Assembly (NCBI RefSeq): GCF_000835495.1
Contig: NW_015622545.1
Span: forward strand, 3,736,777 to 3,800,776
Reading direction: 5' to 3'
Source of the DNA: Cladophialophora immunda
Taxonomy: Eukaryota; Ascomycota; Eurotiomycetes; Chaetothyriales; Herpotrichiellaceae
Length of the DNA: 64,000 bases
Made by a program: the position numbers and the translations under genes. Below, one piece after another: positions 1 to 10,907 of this stretch (positions are counted from its first letter, which is position 1; each line of letters opens with the position of its first letter). The notes beneath the pieces were generated by a model that saw only the letters and a list, made by a program, of their open reading frames with translations, ran no database searches and was not told where the DNA came from.

Positions 1-691
1 ACCGGCAACAGCGAACATGCCGTTCAAAATGCGGGACGCCATGTATGATTCGAAGGATTTCGCGGCGGCGGACCACGCAGCTGTGCCGGCGGAAAGACAG
101 CCAAACCAGAAGAGGACGGGAAGGCGACCAATCCAGGCCGAGAGCCAGACGGTCAGGATACCGCCGACACCCAGCATGAACGTGTTCCTTTTGACATGTT
201 AGCGCAAGGCATGTGTTGAGCAGTGGCATCGAGACCTACCCGGCCGTGGCATGGTTGACCTCATTCGGATTAATGCGCCATTGTGTCGCTTGGGGAATCA
301 GCGCACTTGCGCCGGTGGCGGCAGAGTAGTCCGAAGTCGCAGCGTTGACCGCAATCACCACCAAGATGGCTGCCTTTTTCCAGCTGGACCAGTTCAACGG
401 GTCTTCTGGATCCTCGGTGGGCTGGGGAATCAGGACCTTGCCGTCGCTCGACTTCTTGAGGGGGACGTCGGGCGCAAGACCCAGCTTCTCGCGAATCTTG
501 GCTTCGTCGAGCAAGTAGCCATCGGTCTCACCGACACGGTCGAGGTCGAGGGCGGTGGCCGTGTGAGTCGCAGCCTTCTCGTTGTTGTTCTCTCCACTAG
601 AGATGGAAGGCGGTGTCGAGGTGTCAACGACGGGGGCCTCGGTGGCCGTCGCCTGAGGCACGTCCTTGGGTGAAGTTGGCTCGTCCGCCAT
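1..691 (-). CDS. MFS transporter, N-terminal part (runs off left edge)
   Basis: This is the start of a major facilitator superfamily transporter, probably a plasma-membrane proton antiporter of the DHA type. The ATG is at 691. Exon 1 (691-240) encodes a long hydrophilic cytosolic N-terminus rich in Ser/Thr/Glu, then the PEDPLNWSSWKK motif typical of fungal MFS proteins just before TM1. A 52-nt intron (239-188; donor GTAGGT, branch GCTAAC) joins in frame to exon 2 (187 to the window edge). Exon 2 carries TM2 and the loop-TM3 region, including a WIGRLPVLFW stretch that fits the signature loop. Only about 210 residues are present, so the substrate cannot be inferred. The frame is open and no lesion is seen. 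The 2.2 kb upstream separates it from the 3' end of BEM3, so its promoter lies there. Confidence 0.85.
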
Positions 692-907
692 GACTAGACT
701 GCGGTGGTGTGAGAAGGGTAAGGGAGGGGAACGAAGGAAGACTAGGCGACAGAGGCGGTGGTGAGGAAGGGACAAGTGAAGATGGAAGGACCAGACCTGA
801 GTGAAGGAGATGGAGGGCAGGGGCTCGCGTGCATTCAAATAAATTTCTGTCCCTCGTGTCACTTTGTTCGCTGCAGTTGAGTAAACAACGACCAGGACCC
901 CAGCAAG

Positions 908-935
908 GCCAGCAGCCAGCAGCCAGCAGCCAGCA
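908..935. repeat. Heptamer microsatellite (gccagca)x4
   Basis: Four perfect tandem copies of the 7-mer gccagca are seen directly, about 220 bp upstream of the MFS start codon, probably in its 5' UTR or promoter. Confidence 0.9.
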
Positions 936-1876
936 GGGGAGGGGCTTGACTACTCTTTTTAGTAGTGAGCTGTCAATCACAGAGCCATTGGCTTTGGAGT
1001 GTCTGCTCGATACTTCCGTAGCGCGACGTGCCATGCAATCGAAGTATAACAGAGGGCCCCCCTGGCGAGGCTACCGGTAGATTCGCTTACGATAGGTGGA
1101 ACCAGCACGTACGAGTAGTCATCGTCAGTTGGGTCTAGGAGCTGCACCCCATGAAGAAAGGGTGATCCGACTAACCGCATTCTTGGTCTTGACACCTGTT
1201 TGACAAGTCTTGGGATCGGCGTGTTCGAAAAGGGAGCCAGAGCCCACGAGAACTTGCATTGGGTAGTTGAGACTCCGTCCGGATGCGCTGGACTGCAGGT
1301 CCAGTCTCGTGTCCCTTGCGCCCGGGCTCAGTGAGTCGGACAGACCGCTCAATGGGAGTCACAACTGCCACCATCCGACAGTCAGCCATGAGTTTCAAAA
1401 GGTCAGAGTGGCTGAGACGGCGAGGTGTGATTTGACGGAGAATTCAAGCCCAAAGCTAGGAGGTTTGCGAAAAAGATTATTTTGTTTTTGGTCGAGGAGC
1501 GACAAAGACAGCTACCTGAACCAGTATCCCCTTGTCCTGGTTCGAGGCTTGCTGGAGGCTTGCTGGAGGCCTGCTACTCGTAAAAGCGAGACGAGCGAGG
1601 TGCAGCCCAAGAGGAGAGGAGGCTAAAGGAGGCGGCTGACTGGGTGGAGGCCACGGACCCCGGCATCCACAAAGTACTATATTTTGACTAGCGCCGGCCG
1701 CCCGGTGGAGTCGGACCGCCGACCCCAGCGGCACCGGCCAATGGGAGGCTGCAACGGAGTCCTAGGGGGCCGGGCGTTAATGCATAAGGCTGGTGAGGCT
1801 GGCGGAGAGCGGATTGATTTTCAGGGGATGGATCACGAGGGAGTCGAGAGGCAGGGGGGTTGGTCAGTCTTATTGC

Positions 1877-1926
1877 AGTACGGAGTACCATTATTATTGA
1901 TGGACAAGAGGACAGTACTCCGTACT
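1877..1926. repeat. 12-bp inverted repeat built on TACGGAGTA
   Basis: Perfect arms AGTACGGAGTAC (1877-1888) and GTACTCCGTACT (1915-1926) flank a 26-nt spacer. CGGAGTA/TACTCCG motifs are frequent in intergenic DNA of some moulds. It could be a hairpin, a MITE end or a regulator site; the function is unknown. Confidence 0.8.
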
Positions 1927-2937
1927 AATAGCAGCACGAATAAAAGGATGTTGACTTTACGAGTCAATATGTTGACAAAAAATGCATGTGGCCAGCCAGC
2001 CATCCACTCAACACCGGTACAACACTTTCTATATCGAATGGTGTGTGTGCACGACGTGGAACCAGGTGCCTCATCCGATGTGTCTCCTTCAGGCTTCCTC
2101 GCTCGTCTCCTCCCGACGGCCCCTTTTCCTCGCCGTTCGGCTCGACTTATAATATTCAATTGCTGACTTCGCTACCCCAGACCAATATGGCCTGACTAAG
2201 CCCTTGCACAAGAGAGACAACCCTAAATCACAATAATGGGGGGATGCTCGACGATCCCAGGGGCCATGAACGGGTTTCCTCCAAACTCTACGAGGTGCTG
2301 CCCAGGAGTTGTACTCGTAGTCTGGCATATCCTGCAAGGAGAATTATATGTGGCGTGGCTATGCGACTAGCCACCTCCTGCGGCCGTCGACGCTCACTCA
2401 GCTGATCGACCGTCTTCCACAGAGATGAAGTTCTGCACAAAGGACAGGAAACACAACCAAGGGAAATAGGGAAATGCCATCACGGCCCAGGTCGATTGAT
2501 CTATTGACCGCTCATCCGTCACCCTCATGAGCCAAACTTCGCAGCCGCCTTACGGGACTGATCATGATCTCTCACTGTGTCCCCAATCATCTAAACGCTC
2601 TTGCACACTCATATCCTTGTCGTCCGTCCCATCGCTCATGCCCCAAAAATTTCATATCGACTCAAAGGCTCTCATTAAGTGATTGACATGATGGAGAAGA
2701 AGGTCCCCGCCCCCCTTCCGCTCTTCAGAGATAGTACAAAACAGCTAGATTCGCTCAGATGCTCGTCCTGGGACGCAAGATTTTCCGCGAGAGAAAAAGA
2801 CCGCACGAAAGTAAACCCGCCTGCAAAATGGGGTATTGGGAAGTGAAAGACAACAATAACTATCCAGCAATGGGGCGAGAAGTGCTCATCACTCCTCCAC
2901 CCCCTTTCGAAACTTCGTCAAGTCGAGACATATTCGT

Positions 2938-5900
2938 TCACATGAACAACATCGAGCTCTCGCGGCGTCGTGCCCTGACACTCGCTGCATTTTCGGGAGC
3001 CATCATATTGTTCGATCCTCCGTACTGACTGCTCCCTCCATGTTGGTTGGGAGGCTGGGGTGGCGGGTATCTGGGCGCGCTCATCGGCATCTCGTGTGGA
3101 AACGACACGTATTGTCTCGACTCGTACGACGGTTGGATCGGCGCAAATCCCAGCTCGTTCGTGGGATCATGCTGCTGATACTCAGGTCGGGCACTGACTG
3201 GGATGCCGCCTGTGGCCCGGGCATTGTGAGCAAAACTGTCTTGGTTGTACATGGGCGTGGGCAAGTCGGTAAACATCTGCCGCCGGGGCGATCGGATGTC
3301 TTCTGGCGTGAGGGCGCCCTCTCCACGCTCGATCTCCGTCGATCGAACAGACTCCCCATCGCTGGGCCTGTCGAAGATCGCCTCAAAATCCGTCAGGAAT
3401 AAGGCGAACAGGGGTGCTGGGATGTTGAGAGTCGGAGAGAAGACGATTCCGACATTCTTAATGGTCATCTTGTTCCGCTCCGAGTTCTGCACCACCTCCA
3501 GCAGGTATTGTGAAAGCGTCCGTAGCAGCGAGAAATTCGCGCCCGGCAGTTGGTGCACCAGAAGGTTGAAGGTCACAATCTTTTGTGATTTCTCCGGCAA
3601 TTCCAGCCCCTTCAGGAATTCAAGATGCAGTTCGCGGGTCAAAATCGTCGACGGTAGCTCCCGTAGATACGTTTTGAACAGGGACGCCACGGCGTGCACA
3701 TCGTAGTCCTCATCCTCCGCCAGCAGATCAACATCACCCTCCGTGTTGAACCGATCTTTGAGCAGCCGAATTACAATGTTCGACCCGCTAAGTCTGAATA
3801 AACCTTCTTCATTCGCGGCGTTCTTGGCTCGGAGAAACTCGATGCAGCGATACACCACCGCCGGGAGATACACCTCCACGTCCACGGGTGAGTAGTACTC
3901 CACCGCCTCCTGGAGCTGCATCCCGAACACCGCTCTCACGTGCCCACCCCGGTGAGCGTTGAGTTCGGATTTCTTGGGTTGAGCCGGCTGCACAGGAGCA
4001 AGTTGCTCGTACGATGGTTTCCGGAAGTGGAACAGATTGCGCTTCTTCTGCTCTCGCTCTTTGCTGCCACTGTTGCTCGCGGATTTGTTGCCCCAGCTTC
4101 CAGCATCCGAAATGACAGCACCGTTCATCGGGCCTGAGATATTGTACGGTTTTGAGGTCGGGACAGGTTCCTGAATGAGCTCGGGAGTTTGGCTAGACGC
4201 GATCGAGGGAGAAGGCGTGTTACTGTGAGTTTGTGGACTTCCGTTCGATTTAGACTCTGCGTCCTCGTGTCCCATTCTTTGAGCCACTTTCACGTCCTTG
4301 GTGTGTGAAGACTGGATGCCCGCTCCGTACTGCGGTTTGGGCTCCACCGGCCGCTCGTCGATGTAATGCAGCAACGTCTCCACCCACTCGTCCCGCTCTG
4401 CGTCGCTTTCTGCGCAAAGCACATGCCGAACGTGGCTGTTCATGTCCTTGCGCTTGGGCTCGAGGATGAGAAATGCGTGACGATATTGGTTTTCTGAGTC
4501 GGCCTCTGCATTTGAAGGGTCGGATTGCGTTTGCCGCCCAATGCGGGCATTCAATAACTTGATTGTACCGAGATGCGCACCGCCAGGTGCTTCGAAATAC
4601 CTCAACTCAGGACTGTCCAGAACAAAATATCGGGACTTCCATCCTCCAAAATTCTTCCCCTTTTTGGTCAAGTACCCGGATTTGGTCGGAATGCCCGAAT
4701 GCGACTGTGGCGCCTGTCTAGTTTGTGCGTCCTCAGTGTTATGTGAGGCAACGGTGAGTTGTGGCTCCATAACATCTGTCGACAAGAACCGGCATATGAC
4801 CGCAGCCGCTTGTTCATCCATGGGAGTATCGAGCAAGTCTTCAAAATAGTCATTAATCGCATTTCTTCTCGCGTCGACGACAGCAGGCGAATGACCGGAA
4901 AAGAGTTTTCGGTCGGGTAGTTTGGGTAGATCGGAACAGCGGGATCTCAGTTGCTGTTCCAGATTCGGTAGTGAAGTAGGGATTTTCTCCACGCGCCAAA
5001 GTTCAGACGACGTAGCGCGCTCAAAGACTGACAAGCTGAAAACAGCGTTCTCTTCCGGCATCCTCAGTCCGAGCATGCTGTTTCTCGAGGGGCGCAGTCG
5101 AGAAGAGGCGACCTTCACCTGAATCGAGGGCAAAGCATTTGGAGGAAGAAGCAGGTCAGGCCAACTTGGATCGATAAGTGCACGGCTCACTGCTGGCACC
5201 TCACCCGGGCTCAGAGGAGAATCATGGATCTGACCGCGGTCCAAGTCAGTGCCGGGAGCGGTGTTCATCTTCGACAGAGATGAAGGGCCGATCTTCTTGT
5301 GAGATTCGGAAGCAGCTGCCTGTGCTTGTGCCAGCGCCTGGGGGTTAGGTGCTTGCTGGCCGGGTGTCGTTGGCATAGGTAAAGGCATTTTTGGCGCACG
5401 AGGTGAAAGAGGAAAGTTACCTCCAGGCACACGCGGAGACATAGGAAGCGCAGAGCCCATCATGGGACGAGGACTCATCGGAAGACCGGGACTTCGCAAG
5501 GGTAGCGACAACTGAGCTGAAGATCCCACTGAGCCTGACGTTATCGAGGCAGGGGAGAGATGATCCTGTCTCAAAGGCAAGGGTTGAGTGACTTCAGCTA
5601 CAGGCGGTGGGAGAGGCATCTGGTCAAGAACCGTCGCTTGTTCTGATTCGGGCTTCGCTTTCTTCTCCTTTTTGGACCGACTTCTCGCTTCTTGCTCTTT
5701 AAGGGCAAGAATTTCGCGATCTCGATCATCTTCTTCCCGAGTTTTCCGTCGACCCCTCTGAATGGGCTGGCGCTCCTCTTCGTCTTCGTCACTGATAATC
5801 ACGTCGTTCGGGACGATGACCTGGTGAGGTGGTAACTCCTCCTTTGCTGGTCGCAGATCAAGCGGCTTGGGGGGAGCTTTCCTGGAGGCTTGGAATGATT

Positions 5901-6960
5901 TTGGGGGCTTCTCGGAGAGCGGAGTGGCCTCGGTGAGCGCAAACGAAGGCTGTGCCAGCTGCGTGGCTAAGCTCTGCATCTTCGGTGGCTGTTGTTGTAA
6001 GTGAAGTGGTGACGGCATCATAGCAGCATCAATGGGCGAGCTCTCCATCTGGATACCTGTAATACCTCTACCCGCAGTCTGTTCCTCTGCCCTCAAGCTC
6101 GCTTCTCCGTCAGATTGAGGCGAGTTTCCTTCTTCCAGCCGGAGACGGTCCACCTGCGACGTCGAGGGCTGAGCCTGCAGTTCCTTGACTTTCTTCCTGT
6201 ATCTGTCCCTCTCTTTCGTCAATCGCTCGAGGTCTTTGTTCAGACCCAGCAACAGCGCCCTCTGCTTGTCGACGAGTTTCCATAGTTGGGCATTTTGCGC
6301 CGCAGCGTGACCTTTGTCCTTCAAGAGGTGCTGAATCAGGTTCTCCGCCGAGCCAGCCGTGGCAATGAGATTTTGGACCTCATCTCGGGTGGGCTCCTTC
6401 ACCTCTCCGAGATGCTTTTGAGGATGCGAAGCGTTTGAGATATTAGAAATAGCGGAATCGATGGATGATGTCCGCGGCATGGTGTTCGGTAGGTGCACGC
6501 TGGTCGTCGAGGAAGCGTACGACTTGGGGGATTCAGAGAGGGCTGTCACCCCTTGGTCCTTTTGACTTAGGGATCGTGATGATATGCTTGACTCCTGCTC
6601 GTGGGACGGCGCAGTACTGTCGTTGCTCTTTTCTCGTGTCAGGGCAGCGTCACCCTCCGATATATTTTTGACCAGTCTCTTTCCAGAATCATTAGGTAGA
6701 GGGGCCTTCCCATACAAATCGTCGTCCTCCTCCTCGATCTTGCGCTGCTGCCCTGGGGTCGGCCTCGAGCTGGATAACGAGCTCAGGTAGTCTCGAGGGA
6801 TTAAACTGCCCTGTAGCACGGCGGGACTTTGTGGTTTGCGGGAGGCTAGAATGTACGAATGAGGGCTGGCCAGCGAGGAGGTTGAAACAACAGCGGTTGT
6901 TTGGGCCAAACGATCCCGGGGAGACTGAGGGGGAAGTGTGTCGCTGGTCGACTGGGACAT
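2938..6960 (-). CDS. BEM3: Rho GTPase-activating protein Bem3 (PX-PH-RhoGAP)
   Basis: Single-exon gene of 1340 codons; the ATG at 6960 is preferred over a TTG nine bases upstream. The domain order matches the Bem3 family, a GAP for Cdc42/Rho GTPases at sites of polarised growth. A long Ser/Pro-rich disordered N-terminus contains a coiled coil around residues 195-265. A PX domain (about 610-728) binds phosphoinositides. A PH domain (about 760-870) starts at SGYLTKKGKNFGGWKSRYF. The RhoGAP domain (about 1010-1200) has the arginine finger in GLFRLSGS (Arg near 1056) and the KNVGIVFSPTL motif. It shuts off Cdc42 by stimulating GTP hydrolysis at the cortex or endomembranes. The protein is longer than yeast Bem3, as is usual in moulds. 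The reading frame is intact. It lies alone between two long intergenic stretches. Confidence 0.93.
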   Translation of the reverse strand: MSQSTSDTLPPQSPRDRLAQTTAVVSTSSLASPHSYILASRKPQSPAVLQGSLIPRDYLSSLSSSRPTPGQQRKIEEEDDDLYGKAPLPNDSGKRLVKNISEGDAALTREKSNDSTAPSHEQESSISSRSLSQKDQGVTALSESPKSYASSTTSVHLPNTMPRTSSIDSAISNISNASHPQKHLGEVKEPTRDEVQNLIATAGSAENLIQHLLKDKGHAAAQNAQLWKLVDKQRALLLGLNKDLERLTKERDRYRKKVKELQAQPSTSQVDRLRLEEGNSPQSDGEASLRAEEQTAGRGITGIQMESSPIDAAMMPSPLHLQQQPPKMQSLATQLAQPSFALTEATPLSEKPPKSFQASRKAPPKPLDLRPAKEELPPHQVIVPNDVIISDEDEEERQPIQRGRRKTREEDDRDREILALKEQEARSRSKKEKKAKPESEQATVLDQMPLPPPVAEVTQPLPLRQDHLSPASITSGSVGSSAQLSLPLRSPGLPMSPRPMMGSALPMSPRVPGGNFPLSPRAPKMPLPMPTTPGQQAPNPQALAQAQAAASESHKKIGPSSLSKMNTAPGTDLDRGQIHDSPLSPGEVPAVSRALIDPSWPDLLLPPNALPSIQVKVASSRLRPSRNSMLGLRMPEENAVFSLSVFERATSSELWRVEKIPTSLPNLEQQLRSRCSDLPKLPDRKLFSGHSPAVVDARRNAINDYFEDLLDTPMDEQAAAVICRFLSTDVMEPQLTVASHNTEDAQTRQAPQSHSGIPTKSGYLTKKGKNFGGWKSRYFVLDSPELRYFEAPGGAHLGTIKLLNARIGRQTQSDPSNAEADSENQYRHAFLILEPKRKDMNSHVRHVLCAESDAERDEWVETLLHYIDERPVEPKPQYGAGIQSSHTKDVKVAQRMGHEDAESKSNGSPQTHSNTPSPSIASSQTPELIQEPVPTSKPYNISGPMNGAVISDAGSWGNKSASNSGSKEREQKKRNLFHFRKPSYEQLAPVQPAQPKKSELNAHRGGHVRAVFGMQLQEAVEYYSPVDVEVYLPAVVYRCIEFLRAKNAANEEGLFRLSGSNIVIRLLKDRFNTEGDVDLLAEDEDYDVHAVASLFKTYLRELPSTILTRELHLEFLKGLELPEKSQKIVTFNLLVHQLPGANFSLLRTLSQYLLEVVQNSERNKMTIKNVGIVFSPTLNIPAPLFALFLTDFEAIFDRPSDGESVRSTEIERGEGALTPEDIRSPRRQMFTDLPTPMYNQDSFAHNARATGGIPVSARPEYQQHDPTNELGFAPIQPSYESRQYVSFPHEMPMSAPRYPPPQPPNQHGGSSQYGGSNNMMAPENAASVRARRRESSMLFM

Positions 6961-8636
6961 TTCGGGCAACTCGATCAGGCTGCATAGGGAATGGGGGGGT
7001 TGTTCCTTAGACTTTGGGCCATTATTGGCAAATGTGACGGGGGAGAAACACTTGGAGGCCGCTGACAGGCCAGCTGTGCGAAGCGGCGCAAGGACGACTT
7101 TGACAAAGTTCCTACAGGCTCCGGAGCACGCAGAAGGGCCTAACAGAGACAGCGTCGAAGTCGGTGTCGATTTGCTCGTGCTGCTTCACAAAAGAACGAG
7201 TGACGAGCGCAGGAGAGGGCAAGCTTCAGGTGTGTCCGTAAGCGCCGGGAGGCAGGCCCAGAAGCAGGCGATTGGCCGCGAGGGAGGCCAACGTGGGCGA
7301 GTGCTGGGCCTTTCAGGTTGATGGGCAATACGAGGAACAAGACGTGGAGGCGGAGAGCAGTTAGAGAATGGAGCGTTTGCCTGCCAATCTTCCCACTGGC
7401 GGCCACTGGCTGCCTCCGGTTCCCACTGGTTCCCACTCGTTTGGGAGCACCGCAGCCAAACCCAGCGCCAGAGCCACCACCAAAGACGCAATCATGCACC
7501 GAAAGATTGTCCCTCTCTCCACCTTCGCCTAATGAATATCTCCGTCAGAGATGGAGGCCTCTCTGGCGGAAACAGTGAGCTTGGTGGCCTGTACTCGGTA
7601 CCCATTTGACAGACACTAAAGCCCTCGCACCGACCAACATTTGATCTCCTCCATCCAAGGTATCGAGCCATTTTGCAAGGACAGGAATCTGCGCAAATTG
7701 GTTTCAAACACTCGCGGGAAAAGCCTGAAACAAACGTGCCCGGCCCGCTTTCTGGAAACCAAACCTCTGACCAAAGCCTAGAGAGACGCAGCCGACGCGA
7801 CCCTCCTCCTTGACAGAACCACGTCTAAACTAACGGTCTAACGCTGCACCCTCCCCGTATCGTCAAATTCCCTTGCGGTCAACCTCCCAGCGCCGATCAG
7901 ATTCTGGACCCTGAAAATCCGAGAAGCGAAGCGAAGGTTACCAGGGCCCCTGGCTAAAGCAAAGTGCCAGTCGTGGAATTCGTTACTCCTTTCCCCTGCT
8001 TCGAATACTCGTATTGCAAAGAAGAGGCGGTTGAGGTTGATCATAGGGGAAACAGGACATCTTTTCTCTGCTCATCCACCGCCAGAGCTCACCCCTCCCA
8101 CCTCGAGCCGACGCTCGGATCGTTTCAGCTGCAGGAACCCGAGAGCACCAAGTCCTTCCGTGTGATTGGCCTGCCCTAGGCTTTGCCTCAGTCCAATCAC
8201 CTCCGCCTTCCAGGGATCGCATGTGCATCATCAACATTCCTTTCACACCGACCAGATCCTTTGGTGGCCATTCAGCGGTTTGGAGTGAGCGTCTTCTGCA
8301 TTCTTCAAGAAAGTCTCTACTCTCGCTGACCTCCTTCGGAGGCTGAGCACATGCATGACCTCGGAGGCAACTGAGTTGCCAGCACACCTGATATCAGACT
8401 GCGCGTGATTGGTCGTGGAACCCTTGACGACCTCGAGCCGCCGGGACTCATGACTACACCTGCTGGACAAAGTCCATGGGGATGACAAATGCTCCGTATA
8501 CACCAGCATAATTCGCCTTCAGTGCTTGGTACATGCCTTGGGGGGGTTGCCTTGAGACAACTTCCTTCGCGGGGTCTTGCTGATCCGAGCCCTTTGGTTT
8601 TTTCTACCATTTCCCAAAAGATAGGAACAGGGCACA
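6961..8636. other. Intergenic: BEM3 5' region and HCNGP 3' region
   Basis: About 1.7 kb without a recognisable gene. It contains the promoter and probably a long 5' UTR of BEM3, and the 3' flank of the HCNGP-like gene. A decamer GGTTCCCACT occurs as a tandem pair near 7419-7439. Short ORFs on both strands lack family signals. Confidence 0.5.
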
Positions 8637-9404
8637 TCATCCAGGTCGTTTCCGTTTGTTGGCCGCTCCCGGCGTCGACTCTCTGCTGGAAGTGCCAGAC
8701 TTTCCGCCTGAGGTGAACTCGATCGTTCTCTTTCCCGCAGCTGACAGGCTTTTCTTGGAGTTGGAGTCCTGCTCGCGTAAAGCTTGCTGACTTCGGAGCA
8801 GTTCCTCCTTGTATGCCAACGGTGGAAACCCCAAAGGATTCCAGACCTCCTGTGGCAAAGAAGTTCTGTACTGGTCGTCACCCTCCACTCCTGCTCGAGC
8901 CATCATCGTAGCCAGCAGCCCGGGATTGCGGAACGTAGACTTGTTTGCGAGGTCTTCGTTGAAATGCACTCCTTTAGCCTTGAGCTCCAAAAAGCGCTTG
9001 AATTTGGCGTCCAGTGCGGGATCGGGAGAACCTGGGGGCGAAGGCGGGATGGCCGTCATGGGATGCGTCGCCTGTGTAAGCAAGTGAATAGTCTCACGTT
9101 CGGACATGTGTTGCTGCGAGGTCTCTGCTGAGGATTCTTGCGGCTGAACAATATCATCGTCGCCCTGCATTTGAGCGGGCATGGTCGGACCCAGCATTGG
9201 CCCATTGTCGGCGCCTGTATTCCTGCCTGTCCCCTTGTCTAGCTCTGCCGCTGGAAATCCTTTGTTGATGCTGCTTCTGTCAAGGCCATCAGCTGGAACT
9301 GTAGAGTCGGCTGATTTCCCTTTGGACGGTTTACTGGGTACGACTTTTGGAGGGGACTGCTTTTCTTCATCGCTGCTGCTTTCATAGTTGACAAGTCCGC
9401 TCAT
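8637..9404 (-). CDS. HCNGP-like / SAP30-binding-protein homologue
   Basis: Intronless gene of 255 codons; ATG at 9404. The N-terminus (1-125) is acidic and Ser/Pro-rich, starting with the conserved SGLVNYESSSDEE-type patch. The HCNGP core is at about 130-210: F-x-E-L-K-x-K-G-x-HFNEDL, then STFRNPGLL, then QYRTSLPQEVWNPLGFP and YKEELL. The tail is basic and ends KRKRPG, a likely nuclear signal. Metazoan SAP30BP binds splicing and co-repressor complexes and yeasts have a related protein, so a nuclear RNA-processing role is inferred. It is divergent from the proteasome gene PRE7 with only 292 bp between start codons, so the two probably share a bidirectional promoter. Confidence 0.88.
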   Translation of the reverse strand: MSGLVNYESSSDEEKQSPPKVVPSKPSKGKSADSTVPADGLDRSSINKGFPAAELDKGTGRNTGADNGPMLGPTMPAQMQGDDDIVQPQESSAETSQQHMSERETIHLLTQATHPMTAIPPSPPGSPDPALDAKFKRFLELKAKGVHFNEDLANKSTFRNPGLLATMMARAGVEGDDQYRTSLPQEVWNPLGFPPLAYKEELLRSQQALREQDSNSKKSLSAAGKRTIEFTSGGKSGTSSRESTPGAANKRKRPG

Positions 9405-9696
9405 TTTGGCGTATTCGCTGTGCTTAAAGGACCAGACACAGCTCGATGGGTAAAGGAATACTAAACTCGAAGCCTAGAGTCGATCCTCTTCACAGTTCGG
9501 ATCGGCCACCGCCAAATGTGGCGTTCGGATTCTGCTTGGCGTGACCAGCCACAGGTGCGGCGGTGCAACTAGGCGGAGAGAGCAGTTGCGTACAACCATT
9601 TGCATGCACGCAGGTCGTTGATGAATTAAAGATCCAGCACCTCAAGCTCATTTCCTCTATCCATCCTCCCTCAGACATTCAAATCTGTCCGCAGCC
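9405..9696. promoter_or_regulatory. Bidirectional promoter, HCNGP-like / PRE7
   Basis: A 292-bp gap separates two divergent start codons. It must hold both promoters and 5' UTRs. A GC-rich patch near 9503-9521 includes gccaccgcc, but it is not a clear match to the yeast proteasome element GGTGGCAAA. Confidence 0.5.
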
Positions 9697-10552
9697 ATGG
9701 CGTCTCTAATGAATTCAGAACATATACCCTCGGATCAACCTGGCTACTCGTTCGCAAACCACGCCGCATCGGCACAAGAAGCCTCAGGACTCAAACAACA
9801 TGCCTTCTATCCGTTCGTTCACATTGTCTCTTGAACTCCATCAGCCTCACTGACCTTCAGACAGATACACTGACAACGGCGGATCCACACTCGGTATCAC
9901 AGGCGCAGACTTTGCCATCCTCGCCGGCGACACGCGCTCTACCTCTGGCTACAACATCAACTCCCGCTTCGTCCCCAAACTGTTCCGGATTGGGGAAGAT
10001 GGTTCCGACGAGCAATCCTCGCGGATCGTGCTTGCAGTTGTGGGCTTTGCGGCCGACGGCAACGCACTAAAAGAACGCCTCGATGCCATTGTCAAGATGT
10101 ACAAGTATCAGCACAACAAACCCATAAGTGTCAAAGCGTGCGCGCAACGCCTTTCGACGATCTTGTACCAGAAGAGATTCTTCCCATATTATGTGCACGC
10201 GATCCTGGCGGGATTGGATGAGGATGGCAAGGGGGCGTTGTATTCATACGATCCTGTGGGGAGCTACGAGCGGGAACAGTGCAGGGCTGCGGGCGCGGCG
10301 GCGAGTTTGATCATGCCTTTTCTGGACAATCAAGTCAACTACAAGAACCAATACATACCAGCGTCAGGTGTGGGACATGACTTGAAGCAGAGGCCGGTGG
10401 AGAGTCTGCCGAAAGATGTGGTTGTTGGGCTGGTCAAGGATGCTTTTACCAGCGCAACGGAACGACATATTGAGGTGGGTGATGGGTTGCAGATGTTGGT
10501 CATCACCAGGGACGGGATAGAGGAGACATTCACGCCCCTCAAGAGGGATTAG
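9697..10552 (+). CDS. PRE7: 20S proteasome subunit beta-6 (Pre7/PSMB1)
   Basis: Two exons, 9697-9812 and 9865-10552, giving 267 residues. The 52-nt intron has a GTTCGT donor, CACTGAC branch and ACAG acceptor. An earlier AG at 9860 would give an immediate stop, so 9864 is the correct junction. Exon 1 encodes a propeptide-like N-terminus ending HAFYP. Exon 2 begins YTDNGGSTLGITG and continues with the beta-subunit fold, including ILAGDTRSTSGYNINSR. The first residue of the mature region is not the catalytic Thr, as expected for beta-6, which is a structural ring subunit of the core particle in nucleus and cytosol. Length and motifs are normal for the family. Confidence 0.93.
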
Positions 10553-10907
10553 AACCACACTGAAGACTCAGCTTCTAGGGGGCTTTGTTTCTGTATGCAT
10601 AGCTCGGCGAAATGGGGTCAGGCTGGAAACCCGAAGCCACATGGGTTGGGTCAATCTAGTTTACCTGGGGTCGTCATCATTTGGTTTCTATTCTTTTCCC
10701 GTTTCATTGCAAGGATATGGCTGAGGTTCCAGGGTGGTAACGACAAACCACATTTCCCTCCGGTCGTTTTCATGCGAATCCATCCATCCATCTCGAACGC
10801 CCGTTCCCATTGATCACCGCAACATTTCATATGCACTCGTGAAAAAGCCCTCTGATGCACCGTGCCATGGGTAATAGTGAAAGAGACACAAAAACAAACA
10901 TCCACGC
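10553..10907. other. Convergent intergenic region PRE7 / PNO1
   Basis: This 355-bp gap between the stops of two convergent genes holds their 3' UTRs. No further gene or repeat is seen. Confidence 0.6.

Larger units (their letters stand above)
692..2937. other. Intergenic: MFS promoter side and BEM3 3' side
   Basis: No convincing gene is present. It holds the 5' flank of the MFS transporter and the 3' flank of BEM3, both on the minus strand. Short ORFs here lack family features. The recognisable structures are a small tandem repeat (908-935) and a long inverted repeat (1877-1926). Confidence 0.6.

Noticed and set aside
251..673. 140-codon frame on the plus strand
   Set aside because: Antisense of MFS exon 1; composition is a mirror of the real gene.
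9503..9521. Proteasome-type promoter element near PRE7
   Set aside because: The patch is GC-rich but does not match GGTGGCAAA on either strand.
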